35,006 nucleotides of DNA, from the NCBI GenBank assembly GCA_902779315.1, contig CACZBC010000022.1, positions 1 to 35,006 on the forward strand. Direction: 5' to 3'. This document shows, piece by piece, positions 1 to 8,736 of the stretch. The notes under the pieces were generated by a model. It saw only the letters and a program-made list of their open reading frames with translations. It ran no database searches and was not told the DNA's origin. Each line of letters begins with the position of its first letter. Position 1 is the first letter of the stretch. A program made the translations under genes and the position numbers. The stretch is from an uncultured Bacteroidales bacterium. Its GTDB lineage: Bacteria > Bacteroidota > Bacteroidia > Bacteroidales > Bacteroidaceae.

Positions 1-1839
1 GCCAGTGTTGCCGGCGTTCATGTCAGGGCCGGGCTGAGGACCAGCCTGCTGCTGAGCCTGATACATCTTGCCTGCTGCGGTCTGAAGCTCGTTCATGGCT
101 GCATCGATGGCAGCGAGATCCTGTGCCTGATGTGCAGTCTTCAGCTTTGCAACGGCATCCTCGACTTCGCTCTTCACACCGGCAGGAATCTTGTCACCGC
201 TTTCCTTGAGCATGTTCTCGGTCTGGAAGATCATCGAGTCGGCCTGGTTGAGTTTGTCAACCTTCTCGCGTTCCTTCTTATCGGCTTCTGCGTTGGCTTC
301 TGCCTCGGCCTTCATGCGCTCGATTTCCTCCTTGCTAAGACCACTGGAGGCGGTAATCGTGATGTGCTGTTCCTTGCCTGTAGCCTTATCCTTAGCGCTA
401 ACGTTGAGGATACCATTGGCATCGATGTCGAAGGTTACCTCAATCTGAGGCACGCCACGACGAGCGGGTGCGATACCGTCGAGGTTGAACTGACCGACGC
501 TCTTGTTCTGGCTTGCCATAGGACGCTCGCCTTGAAGGACGTGGATGGTGACTGCTGTCTGGTTGTCGGCTGCAGTAGAGAAGATTTCGCTCTTCTTGCA
601 AGGGATGGTCGAGTTGGCTTCGATGAGTCGAGTCATTACGCCGCCCATTGTCTCGATACCCATAGACAGAGGAGTTACGTCGAGCAGGACGATGTCGCTC
701 TTATCGCCGGCCAGGACTGCACCCTGAATGCTTGCACCAATTGCCACAACTTCGTCGGGGTTCACGCCCTTGCTGGGTTCTTTGCCGAAGAAATCAGCCA
801 CGAGTTTCTGCACAGCAGGAATACGTGTTGAGCCACCCACGAGAATAACCTCGTTGATGTCAGAGTTGCTGAGACCTGCGTCCTGCATAGCTTTCTGACA
901 AGGAGCCTTACAAGCCTGGATGAGGCTGTCTGCGAGTTGCTCGAACTTAGCGCGAGTGAGGCTCTTTACAAGGTGTTTGGGCACACCGCCTACTGCCGTG
1001 ATGTAGGGCAGATTAATCTCTGTAGTCGTGCTACTAGAGAGTTCAATCTTCGCTTTCTCTGCTGCTTCCTTCAGACGTTGCAGTGCCATCGGGTCTTGCT
1101 TCAAGTCGATGCCTTCCTCTGCTTTGAATTCGCTTGCCAGCCAATCGATGATAACCTGGTCGAAGTCATCGCCTCCGAGGTGTGTGTCGCCGTTTGTGCT
1201 GAGCACTTCAAACACGCCACCACCGAACTCGAGGATGGAGATATCGAATGTTCCGCCACCCAGATCGAAGACGGCAATCTTCATATCCTTGTTGGCCTTG
1301 TCAACGCCGTAAGCCAATGCGGCTGCAGTGGGTTCGTTGACGATACGTTTCACATCGAGACCTGCAATCTGTCCTGCTTCCTTAGTTGCCTGACGTTGTG
1401 AGTCGGAGAAGTAGGCCGGAACGGTGATGACGGCTTCTGTCACTTCCTGTCCGAGGTAGTCTTCTGCGGTCTTCTTCATCTTCTGGAGAATCATCGCACT
1501 GATTTCCTGCGGTGTGTAAGCACGTCCGTCTATCTCGACGCGAGGTGTGTTGTTGTCGCCCTTAACTACTGAATAAGGTACGCGCGCGATTTCCTTCTGA
1601 ACCTGGTCGTAGGTTTCGCCCATGAATCTCTTGATAGAGAAGATGGTCTTCTTCGGGTTAGTGATGGCCTGACGCTTGGCAGGATCGCCTACTTTACGCT
1701 CGCCGCCATCGACGAATGCCACTACGGAAGGGGTGGTGCGCTTGCCTTCGCTGTTGGCAATAACTACGGGCTCGTTGCCCTCAAAAACGGATACGCAGCT
1801 GTTTGTGGTACCCAAGTCAATTCCAATAATCTTTCCCAT
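1..1839 (-). CDS. dnaK: Chaperone DnaK (Hsp70), 3' end beyond window
   Basis: ATP-dependent cytosolic chaperone that binds exposed hydrophobic stretches of client proteins and works with DnaJ and GrpE. The translation starts [16 protein letters not shown], the classic phosphate-1 motif, and continues with [25 protein letters not shown], the phosphate-2 motif FDLGGGTFD and [10 protein letters not shown]. The substrate-binding domain follows ([18 protein letters not shown]) and then the helical lid ([12 protein letters not shown]). The 613 codons visible reach a Gln/Pro/Gly-rich tail ([12 protein letters not shown]), so only roughly 20 to 30 residues are likely missing. The start is fixed by the conserved [12 protein letters not shown]. 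No co-directional gene lies close upstream, so it appears to have its own promoter region, described separately. Confidence 0.98.
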   Translation of the reverse strand, partial: MGKIIGIDLGTTNSCVSVFEGNEPVVIANSEGKRTTPSVVAFVDGGERKVGDPAKRQAITNPKKTIFSIKRFMGETYDQVQKEIARVPYSVVKGDNNTPRVEIDGRAYTPQEISAMILQKMKKTAEDYLGQEVTEAVITVPAYFSDSQRQATKEAGQIAGLDVKRIVNEPTAAALAYGVDKANKDMKIAVFDLGGGTFDISILEFGGGVFEVLSTNGDTHLGGDDFDQVIIDWLASEFKAEEGIDLKQDPMALQRLKEAAEKAKIELSSSTTTEINLPYITAVGGVPKHLVKSLTRAKFEQLADSLIQACKAPCQKAMQDAGLSNSDINEVILVGGSTRIPAVQKLVADFFGKEPSKGVNPDEVVAIGASIQGAVLAGDKSDIVLLDVTPLSMGIETMGGVMTRLIEANSTIPCKKSEIFSTAADNQTAVTIHVLQGERPMASQNKSVGQFNLDGIAPARRGVPQIEVTFDIDANGILNVSAKDKATGKEQHITITASSGLSKEEIERMKAEAEANAEADKKEREKVDKLNQADSMIFQTENMLKESGDKIPAGVKSEVEDAVAKLKTAHQAQDLAAIDAAMNELQTAAGKMYQAQQQAGPQPGPDMNAGNTG

Positions 1840-1905
1840 AATTGTATTTAATTTAGTTTATACTCGTGTTTGTTAGGTTGTTTTCCTGCTTACATTCATA
1901 CAAAT

Positions 1906-1953
1906 GGTGTGCCAAAGTGTGCCAATCTGTCAAGAATATGACAAAAACTGACA
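1906..1953 (-). promoter_or_regulatory. dnaK upstream control region: tandem 10-bp repeat plus palindrome
   Basis: On the dnaK strand a 10-bp element TTGGCACAC(T/C) occurs twice in tandem (plus-strand 1906-1925). Two bases farther upstream lies the palindrome TGTCA-N6-TGACA (1928-1943), and a further TGACA sits 10 bp away on the plus strand (949-953 after position 1000). The repeats lie about 67-115 bp before the start codon. The TTGGCAC element resembles a sigma-54 -24 box, but the GG-to-GC spacing is 9 rather than 10. It is not a CIRCE element. The symmetry and the 10-bp spacing suggest protein binding on one DNA face; the regulator is unknown. Confidence 0.45.
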
Positions 1954-1986
1954 AAAAAAGAGCAGGAAGCCTTGACTCCCTGCCCT
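1953..1986 (-). terminator. Intrinsic terminator of the 2011-2817 gene
   Basis: Read on the minus strand just after the stop codon, an 11-bp stem forms between AGGGCAGGGAG (plus 976-986 region after 1000) and CTTCCTGCTCT, with two G-U pairs and a 6-nt loop. A run of seven T residues follows. This separates the gene at 2011-2817 from dnaK, which lies downstream on the same strand. Confidence 0.85.
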
Positions 1987-2010
1987 TTCAATTATGAAAA
2001 ACGAGTGTGT

Positions 2011-2817
2011 TTACTTGACTGCGAACTTGTGTCCCTTCACTACGTAGATGCCTTGAGGAAGGCTCTTTTTGGCAGCGTTGATGTTGGTTTGAGAGAGGAC
2101 GAGCGTGCCCTGAGCATTGTAAACGTCAACGGTTTCGCCTGTCTGCTGAAGCTTCTCGATGCTTGTCGAGATGTCTTCGAGGCTGGTCACGTGCTTGATT
2201 TCGAGCGCGTTAGCTGTGCCTGCTTGCTGGTCCCAAGTGAAACCACAACGGGTGGGCAGGAAGGCTTTGTCGCCTTCTGTGCGAATCAGGACACTCTCCA
2301 GAACGTATGTATCCTGCTGAGCGGGGATTCCATAGCGGCCCGCCATCTGAACTGTCTCCCAAGAGCTGCCGAAAGTGACTGTGTTGCCTTCGCCATCGCT
2401 CTTGCTTACATTCTTCAGTTCGGCATCGACGCCCATAATGTTTGTCGTGTTGGCACGAAGTGTCTGGAATGTGGGGGAGAAGATGAGGTAGGGGACACCT
2501 GCCTCGATACCTTCGTTAGTGCAGTCGAGGAAGTACATGTTCAGGGTGCTTCCTTCCTGACGAACCATTTCGAGACGCTCTATCTGTACGTCTTTGGCGG
2601 CAGCCTTGAGTTGTTCTGCGCTGAGGCTCATGGGCAGGCAAATCGTGTTGTAGCCTGCATAGAGGGTGCGGTTGAGAACGACTGGCTGTGCTTGATTCTG
2701 GAACTGCTCGACGTTGAGAGTCGTGCTGCTTGTATAGACGTTTTTGGGCCTGGGCTGTGCGAAGGCGCTTGTGCAAATGCTGGCAGCAGCCAACAAAAGA
2801 AGAGTAATGTGTTTCAT
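2011..2817 (-). CDS. Secreted protein of unknown function with a sorting-like C-terminal tail
   Basis: The 268-residue product begins with a clear signal peptide (MKHITLLLLAAASICTSAFA, cleavage before QPRPK). I do not recognise an enzymatic domain. The middle has the segments YNTICLPMSLSAEQLK and AGVPYLIFSP, of a kind I associate with secreted proteins of Prevotella and relatives. The C-terminus (VDVYNAQGTLVLSQ, then LPQGIYVVKGHKFAVK) resembles the beta-rich terminal domain often annotated as a type IX secretion or Por sorting signal. Whether it acts as a sorting signal cannot be told here, since no secretion-system genes are in the window. The gene appears monocistronic, with its own promoter upstream and a strong terminator after it. 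Confidence 0.8.
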   Translation of the reverse strand: MKHITLLLLAAASICTSAFAQPRPKNVYTSSTTLNVEQFQNQAQPVVLNRTLYAGYNTICLPMSLSAEQLKAAAKDVQIERLEMVRQEGSTLNMYFLDCTNEGIEAGVPYLIFSPTFQTLRANTTNIMGVDAELKNVSKSDGEGNTVTFGSSWETVQMAGRYGIPAQQDTYVLESVLIRTEGDKAFLPTRCGFTWDQQAGTANALEIKHVTSLEDISTSIEKLQQTGETVDVYNAQGTLVLSQTNINAAKKSLPQGIYVVKGHKFAVK

Positions 2818-2845
2818 AATGCTTCGTTTTTATGGTTTTCCTGTG

Positions 2846-2887
2846 CAATATTACTATTTATTTCGTAAACTGCCAATAAAATTGGCA
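2846..2887 (-). promoter_or_regulatory. Promoter with overlapping inverted repeat (possible operator)
   Basis: On the minus strand a Bacteroidetes-type -7 box TAATATTG (plus 2846-2853) is preceded, after a 19-bp spacer, by TTGG as the -33 element (plus 2873-2876). The -33 lies inside a perfect inverted repeat TGCCAAT-aaa-ATTGGCA (2871-2887). A protein bound to this palindrome would cover the -33 element, so a repressor site is plausible. It would drive the secreted-protein gene starting at 2817. Confidence 0.5.
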
Positions 2888-2965
2888 TGTTTTTTCTGAA
2901 AATTAACAACTCTTTACTTCCAACCGACCAATTCCTTGATTTTCAGGGTGGCTGGTTGCGTCTTC

Positions 2966-3075
2966 AAACGTCGCACTATACAATTCCAAACGTAACACTA
3001 TACGATTGCAATTGTCACACTATACAATCGCCATCGTCACACTAGATGTTTGCCAATGTCACACTAGATGTTTGC
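2966..3075 (+). repeat. 22-bp tandem repeat array 1 (5 units)
   Basis: Five consecutive 22-bp units start at 2966, 2988, 3010, 3032 and 3054, and a decayed sixth (CATCGTCGCTGG) follows. Units begin [AC]A[AT][ACT]GT, contain CACACTATAC or CACACTAGATG, and end in TTGC, TCGC or TTCC. With the shared GC they have dyad ends, for example GCAATTGT and ACAATCGC around the core CACACTAT. The array occupies the gap after the MscS-type gene, and its right end runs into that gene's stop codon and last codons. No intrinsic terminator is visible in the gap. Confidence 0.9.
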
Positions 3076-5725
3076 CATCGTCGCTGGTGTTGTTTTCCAG
3101 GACCTGCTGATATACGTGCAAATCTCGCTGTGGGAAAGGTATCTCGATGCCGTTCTTGTTCAGCGTGTTATATACGATTTCCTTGACTCGAGCCGTGATG
3201 ACGAGCTTCTGTTCGACAAGCATCCAAACGCAGACTTTCAGGTCGACACTGCTCTCTCCAAACTCGCTGAAGGCGACTGTGACTGGGATATTCGTGTCTG
3301 TCAGCATTTGTCCGTCCTCAGTTTTCTCATGGCAAAGAGGTTGCAAAGCCTCGATGATGAGCTGACGAACCTGCTCGACATCGGTTCCATAAGCCACTCC
3401 GACAGGAACCCTGATGAGTTCGTAGCGGTGGTTTCGCGTCATATTCTTGAAGGTCTTGCCGAAGAGAGCGCTGTTCAGGAAAGTAATCACGCTGCCGTCA
3501 TTCGTGATGATCTGCGTGCTTTGATAGGAGATGCTCTCCACCTTTCCTGCAACTCCGTCACACTCGATATAGTCTCCAACGTGAATTCGGCCAGACATAA
3601 GGCTGATTCCATAGAAGAAGTTCTCCAAGATACTCTGCATGGCAAAGCCAAGACCCGTAGCCAAACCTGCGCTCACAATGCTTATGCCATCCCTGGGAAC
3701 ACGGAAAAGAACGAGCACGATGATAACGTAAAGGCCCCAGCAAAGGATGCTGATGATGTTGCGGGCCAGCGTCTTGTTGATGGCTTCGCTGCTTCCGGAA
3801 TATTGTTTCCTGTAGTGAAGGTAGAAACTTCGCAAAGCATAGTTGACATAGCGGAAAATGAAGTAGAGTGCCGCAGCCATGCAGATTCGGAAGAGCGAAA
3901 TGCGAATCAGATTCGTTTGATTGATAATGTCGCGAGTGAAAACCTTTCGGCAAAGACTCGTCATCTCGAAAACCTGGGCCGCCCAATATATGCTGACAAG
4001 TACTGAAAGCACAGCCAGAATGGGAACAAGCGTTCGACAGAACAAATCGTAGAACCAGGTCCGATCGATGAACTCACCCTTCTTAATCTGTTTCAGCAAG
4101 GCCAGACGTTCGCTGGTGTTCGTCGTCTCAGCTCCCAAATGCTTGAGCAAGTAGCGCGATTCGTACTTCTTCGTCAAGTCATATATAAAGGTAATGGTCA
4201 TGATGGCAGCAAGCTGGAAGGTCCACCAAATCATAACCTGAACTGCAAGCAATGTGTAGCCGACCCACGCAGCAGCGCAAGCAAAGAACATTGCCGCAGT
4301 CGTAATGTTCGTATAGAACTTGTCGAGCATCGGAAGATACTGTCTGTGTCGCTTCGCCACAATGTATTGCCAAATCGCGAAGGCAAGCAAAATGGGTGGG
4401 AAGATAAGGTTGACAAGCGCATTGGGAATGAGAACAATGCGGAAAAGGATGACAATGAAGGACAAAGCCATCAAGGGCGTGTAGATAATGGCAGCATGTC
4501 TCATCTGTTCTCCCTTGAGTCGGACATATAGACTCAAGAAGATGGCTTCCAGCAACCAAGCAATATTGATGATGAGACCTGTGCCCATCTGTATGAAATT
4601 GCGTTGGACAGTAGTCCTTATTACCATTACAATGATGGCGAAAAGCGCGATCCCAACCACAAAGACAAGCATCCTTTTCCTCTCCTTAAAGTCTGGCCCT
4701 CTCCATTTCTTCGGCAAAAGCCAACGAAGGACAATGTAACTTATGCCAAGCGAAAGAGCAAGATAGAAGACGAGGAAAATGCTGATGAAGAGCACAGTTG
4801 CGCCTCTCCATTCAGAGTAGAGCTGTCCATGTCCCTCGAAAGGCTTGTACCTCAGATTGACGGTCGACTTTGCAACCATAATCTGCATTGGCAGAGTGGC
4901 AAGGATACTGAAGTAGTTGGGACCTCCGTTACGGAAGATGTTGTCCTGCAACAACTTGTATCTGCTCTGTGCAAACTTGTCAAGTTCGAGCACTTTCTCT
5001 CGAACACTTTGATAGTAGGCATTCTCTGCTTCCAGGTTTTCCAGGAAATGTTGCAGGTTACCCCGTATTGTATCGGCAAACAGCAGACAGGCATTTCGGT
5101 CTCTTTGCTGGGCTCGACTCAGGAAAAGGGGTTCTCCCATCTCCTCTTCCTCTGGTATCTCGTCCTTTGTTTCTTCGAGGATTTCCACAGATTCCTTGTC
5201 CATCGAATTGCGGGCAAAAAGCAAAGAATCCTTCTTGGCAGCCAAAGAGTCGATGGCTTGCAGCAGAATACTGTCGCTAGCACTGAGGATGCTGTCTGCA
5301 TCGATGACTGGCGGCATCCGTTTCAACGAGCGGATAAGGTAGTCGGTGCGTTCTATCTCTTGTTTCAAGCGAGCGATGAACTTGTCGTATTGCCGCATCT
5401 TGCTGTTGCGACTGTCAAGGTCGCGTCGCAGATTGGCAGCCTGTTGGCAGGCATAAGCCATATCAAAGGTATTGTCTGTCGTCTGCGAATAAAGCATCAA
5501 GCCGATTTGTTCGCATTGTTGCATGTACCAAACCAGTTGTTTATGCTGCTGCATGCCTTGCTGCTCATAGTTTTGCATAAAGGCTTGCTGCATTTCGTAG
5601 TTGGTCTGCAACTCTTCCTTGAGCACTCCTAAAGTGCGTGCCAAGTCTTTCTCCTTCAGTACAGCATTGGTGGAAACGAAGGCAGAAAGCAGTATTGCTA
5701 CCAGTAAAAAGAGGCGTTTTGTCAT
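3059..5725 (-). CDS. Large MscS-family mechanosensitive channel
   Basis: An 888-residue membrane protein. A signal peptide (about 1-21) is followed by a long Gln/Leu-rich helical periplasmic region (about 22-290) and about ten hydrophobic segments from residue 300 on. The C-terminal MscS core contains the pore-lining helix (SAGLATGLGFAMQSILENFF, about 685-708) and the beta domain beginning SGRIHVGDYIECDGVAGKVE. MscS-type channels open on membrane tension and release solutes during osmotic downshock. The size and extracytoplasmic domain resemble MscK or YbdG-like large homologues rather than the 286-residue MscS. The start lies 30 bp after the GH31 stop, so the two are probably co-transcribed. 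The stop codon and last six or so residues are encoded inside repeat array 1. Confidence 0.88.
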   Translation of the reverse strand: MTKRLFLLVAILLSAFVSTNAVLKEKDLARTLGVLKEELQTNYEMQQAFMQNYEQQGMQQHKQLVWYMQQCEQIGLMLYSQTTDNTFDMAYACQQAANLRRDLDSRNSKMRQYDKFIARLKQEIERTDYLIRSLKRMPPVIDADSILSASDSILLQAIDSLAAKKDSLLFARNSMDKESVEILEETKDEIPEEEEMGEPLFLSRAQQRDRNACLLFADTIRGNLQHFLENLEAENAYYQSVREKVLELDKFAQSRYKLLQDNIFRNGGPNYFSILATLPMQIMVAKSTVNLRYKPFEGHGQLYSEWRGATVLFISIFLVFYLALSLGISYIVLRWLLPKKWRGPDFKERKRMLVFVVGIALFAIIVMVIRTTVQRNFIQMGTGLIINIAWLLEAIFLSLYVRLKGEQMRHAAIIYTPLMALSFIVILFRIVLIPNALVNLIFPPILLAFAIWQYIVAKRHRQYLPMLDKFYTNITTAAMFFACAAAWVGYTLLAVQVMIWWTFQLAAIMTITFIYDLTKKYESRYLLKHLGAETTNTSERLALLKQIKKGEFIDRTWFYDLFCRTLVPILAVLSVLVSIYWAAQVFEMTSLCRKVFTRDIINQTNLIRISLFRICMAAALYFIFRYVNYALRSFYLHYRKQYSGSSEAINKTLARNIISILCWGLYVIIVLVLFRVPRDGISIVSAGLATGLGFAMQSILENFFYGISLMSGRIHVGDYIECDGVAGKVESISYQSTQIITNDGSVITFLNSALFGKTFKNMTRNHRYELIRVPVGVAYGTDVEQVRQLIIEALQPLCHEKTEDGQMLTDTNIPVTVAFSEFGESSVDLKVCVWMLVEQKLVITARVKEIVYNTLNKNGIEIPFPQRDLHVYQQVLENNTSDDGKHLV

Positions 5726-5755
5726 TTCTCTGGAAAATGAATGATGTGTAAAATG

Positions 5756-8731
5756 TTAGTTTCGGATCAGTAACGTCTGCATTCGCAGAATAGCATTGTA
5801 CTCGTTGTCGTAGTATTCGATGCGTACGTTATACTTCTTGCCCTTCTCCACAGAAATGGTGGCATTGCGAGTTGTCTCAGCATGGTCGCCCCAGTCGCTG
5901 AAGAGTTCCTTACCGTCAACAATCAGTCGATAGGCATCATCGCCAGTCATGATGAACATCACATCACCAGTCTCTGGAGCGGTAAAGGTGCTTTCCGCAG
6001 TCATGCTCCAGTAGTTTTCAGGGATGTTTTGCGTTGGGCTGCCACTGATAAAGAAGTCTATCTTCTCCGAATGTCCTGTTGCTTTTGCCTCGCCTTCCAT
6101 TTGCTTATTGGGGAAATAACGCAAGTCGAAACCTGTTCCAACTGCTGTGCTGAAGGCTTCAGGCGAGACTTCGCTGAGCATCTTGCCGTCCTCGCCAACA
6201 TGTTTCAGGAAGCGGTCGAAGTTCTCATTCTTGCCCATTTGCTCAACAAGCACAACTGGGAGTTTCTTGTAAAGATTATGGAAGTGGTCGAGCGTTGTGT
6301 CTTGTGTCTCAGGATGATATGAGAGGCGGAGTGGTGTGGCCTCAAGGAAGCCGAAGTCTTTGGTATAGACCATGTTGGCATCGTGTCGCTTGAAGTCCTG
6401 CACAGCATTCTGTATGCGATAGAACTCGCCTTTCTCACCATTTGTGACAGCATAATCGGAAGAGGCGAATGTCACCTCGATAGTTGCGCCCTTACTGCAG
6501 TCAATGCTTCCTAAGGCTATGACGGTCTCAAGATTTAAGCCATCGTAGGTGAAGCTAACGTCTTTGCCATCTACTTTAACAGCGCTTGGTGCCTTTTGGC
6601 AAGGCAGGGCAAGCGTGTAGTTGCGGCGAGTTGGCATGTCTTTGTAGTTGCCTTTACGCTGGCCGATAACGACGGTAAGACGTTCGCCGTTACGTTGGTA
6701 GGAGAGTGGCGTGGTAGCATATTCGTTGACATAATTCTTGTCCTCGCCATTGTCTTCATATAGTGTGAACTCATCCTTCTCGGCTCCTGGGAAGACACGC
6801 ACAATGATGGGTTGCTCCGTACCGCTCAGGTTCTTTACTTTTCCATAATATGGAATGATGCTGCCTGCCTTGACGTAAACAGGATATTCATCCATCGAGA
6901 ACTGTCGCTCGACGGTTTGTCCGCCCTTGAGCATCGTGCCAGTCTCATATTCAAGCCATTGTCCTTCTGGCAGCCAAGCCTTGACAGAGGCCAATCCACT
7001 CTCTTTGTTGACTTCTGTCGTGACTGGAGCGATGAGCATTTTATCGCCGAACATATACTGCTCCTTCATTTCGTAGGCTTCCTTGGCTTCAGGATAGTCG
7101 TAGTACATCGGACGGCAAAGCGAGATGCCTGTCTCGTAGTCTTGACGCGCCATAGTATATATGTAAGGTATAAGAGCATAGCGTCCGTTGATGACTGCCG
7201 CGAGTCGGCGCTGTATTGTCTGGTCGAAAGCCCAAGGCTCTTTGTTGAGGCTGGGGTCTTTAGCGCTGTGGCTGCGGAGGATGGGCAAGTACTGGCCCAT
7301 CTGCATGGCTCGAGTATAGAGTTCTGGCTCAACGCCCATGCCATACCTTCTTACTTGGTGTCCGCCAATGTCGTGACTCCAATAACCATAGAGCACATTG
7401 GAGGAGGTGCTGTTGAAGTAGGGCAGGAAACGAAGGCTCTCCCATGTGGCATACGAGTCTCCCGAGAAGCCTATCTGATAGCGATGATTTCCGAGACCGC
7501 CCCAACGATGGTAGAGCAGGGGACGCTTCGTGCCGTTCTTCTCCATGTCGCTAAACCAAATGTAGTTGCACCAGAAGACGTTGTCGAGGTTCTTCAGTGT
7601 CTTGTCCTTTTCCCATTGCTGCCAATCGAGCCACCAGAAGTCGACACCCTCGTCGACATATTGATGCAGATAGGTGTCGAAAAGTGCCTTCACGTATTTC
7701 TTGTCGCTGCCCATCCACTCGTAGGTCTTGCCGTCGTTCTTGCCGTAGCGCCGCATGAACTCGTTGTACTTCTTTTCGTATGGACGAACGCCATCGGCAG
7801 GATGCAAGTTCATGGTTGTCTTTACGCCTTGCTCGTCAAGGTAGGAGAGGAACTTCTTGTAGTCAGGGAAGATGCTTTCGTTCCAGTCCCAACCTGTCCA
7901 GCCGCCTCCGCTTTCCGGTGTGTTGGGGTGCCAGTCCATATCGATGACAATCACGTCGAGCGGCAAGTCAAGACGATGGAAGTCGCTGATAAGGTCGCGC
8001 AACTCTTTGTCGCTGTAGCTCCAGTAGCGGCTCCACCAATAACCAAAGGCGTAGCGTGGAGGCAGAGGCACCTTGCCTGCAAACTTTGTGAAGCTCTTCA
8101 AGGCAGCTTTGTAGTCGTGTCCATAAGCCAAAAAGTACCAGTCCTGCGCTCCTTCGGCACAATTGCGTTCCGTTACCCAATCCCAGTCCTGAGCGCCATC
8201 GAAGAGAAAGTTCTTGGAGTCGTCGATGAGCGTCCAGCCGTCGGTTGCCAGTAAGCCGTCCTCAAGGGGCATGGGGTGCTTGGGGTTGCTGTATTGATAC
8301 ACATCACCATCGTAGCCGTCGAGCGTGCGATAAGTGCCTTTCAAGTTGCCTTTCTGTTCTGTTCCAGGCGTCCATGTGAACGTCTTGCCGAGCCCTTTGG
8401 CAGAGGCAATAGTGAGGTTCTTTGCGCTGAGCGGAGCCCCATCCTTTTTATAGGTAAGTTTGAATTTGCTAGTTGTAATGATAACTTTGCTGCCACTTGT
8501 TGATGCTTTGTGTGGCACTTTGTCGTATTCGCGAATCACAGCCACGAAGCTCTTGTTGTCGACGAACTTTCCGTCTGGAGCGTATTCAATGCGTATTGTG
8601 CCTTCATCAATGAGTGTGAAGCGAACATGGTTGTCGCGATAGATTTCTTCTGCTTGTGCCTTTTCTGTTGCGAAGGCACAAGCAAGGAGCGTAAGCAATG
8701 CTGTGCTGAGTGAGCGCAAGTTTGTTTTCAT
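5756..8731 (-). CDS. Secreted GH31-family glycoside hydrolase with C-terminal PA14 domain
   Basis: A 991-residue protein with a signal peptide (about 1-27), a GH31 N-terminal beta-sandwich, and a (beta/alpha)8 catalytic domain containing VIVIDMDWHPNTP. The likely nucleophile is Asp369 in WWLDWQQW and the likely acid/base Asp425 in FSGDSYATWESL, followed by GYWSHDIGGH. A C-terminal beta domain follows (YPVYVKAGSIIP, FTLYEDNGED). Residues about 869-988 form a PA14 domain (FTAPETGDVMFIMTGDDAYRL), usually carbohydrate binding. GH31 enzymes cleave alpha-glucosides, alpha-xylosides or related alpha-linked sugars by a retaining mechanism. The WWLDWQQ form differs from the WxDMNE type of typical alpha-glucosidases, so specificity is uncertain. 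The start codon lies 5 bp after the upstream stop, indicating translational coupling. Confidence 0.95.
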   Translation of the reverse strand: MKTNLRSLSTALLTLLACAFATEKAQAEEIYRDNHVRFTLIDEGTIRIEYAPDGKFVDNKSFVAVIREYDKVPHKASTSGSKVIITTSKFKLTYKKDGAPLSAKNLTIASAKGLGKTFTWTPGTEQKGNLKGTYRTLDGYDGDVYQYSNPKHPMPLEDGLLATDGWTLIDDSKNFLFDGAQDWDWVTERNCAEGAQDWYFLAYGHDYKAALKSFTKFAGKVPLPPRYAFGYWWSRYWSYSDKELRDLISDFHRLDLPLDVIVIDMDWHPNTPESGGGWTGWDWNESIFPDYKKFLSYLDEQGVKTTMNLHPADGVRPYEKKYNEFMRRYGKNDGKTYEWMGSDKKYVKALFDTYLHQYVDEGVDFWWLDWQQWEKDKTLKNLDNVFWCNYIWFSDMEKNGTKRPLLYHRWGGLGNHRYQIGFSGDSYATWESLRFLPYFNSTSSNVLYGYWSHDIGGHQVRRYGMGVEPELYTRAMQMGQYLPILRSHSAKDPSLNKEPWAFDQTIQRRLAAVINGRYALIPYIYTMARQDYETGISLCRPMYYDYPEAKEAYEMKEQYMFGDKMLIAPVTTEVNKESGLASVKAWLPEGQWLEYETGTMLKGGQTVERQFSMDEYPVYVKAGSIIPYYGKVKNLSGTEQPIIVRVFPGAEKDEFTLYEDNGEDKNYVNEYATTPLSYQRNGERLTVVIGQRKGNYKDMPTRRNYTLALPCQKAPSAVKVDGKDVSFTYDGLNLETVIALGSIDCSKGATIEVTFASSDYAVTNGEKGEFYRIQNAVQDFKRHDANMVYTKDFGFLEATPLRLSYHPETQDTTLDHFHNLYKKLPVVLVEQMGKNENFDRFLKHVGEDGKMLSEVSPEAFSTAVGTGFDLRYFPNKQMEGEAKATGHSEKIDFFISGSPTQNIPENYWSMTAESTFTAPETGDVMFIMTGDDAYRLIVDGKELFSDWGDHAETTRNATISVEKGKKYNVRIEYYDNEYNAILRMQTLLIRN

Positions 8732-8736
8732 AGTTG

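Noticed and set aside
1906-1925. Firm sigma-54 promoter for dnaK
   Set aside because: TTGGCAC is present, but the GG-to-GC distance is 9 instead of 10 bp and the -12 box is imperfect, so only a candidate regulatory region is reported.
6812-8254. 480-codon open frame antisense to GH31
   Set aside because: It is fully covered by the GH31 catalytic domain with clear conserved motifs; no independent start signal or family resemblance.
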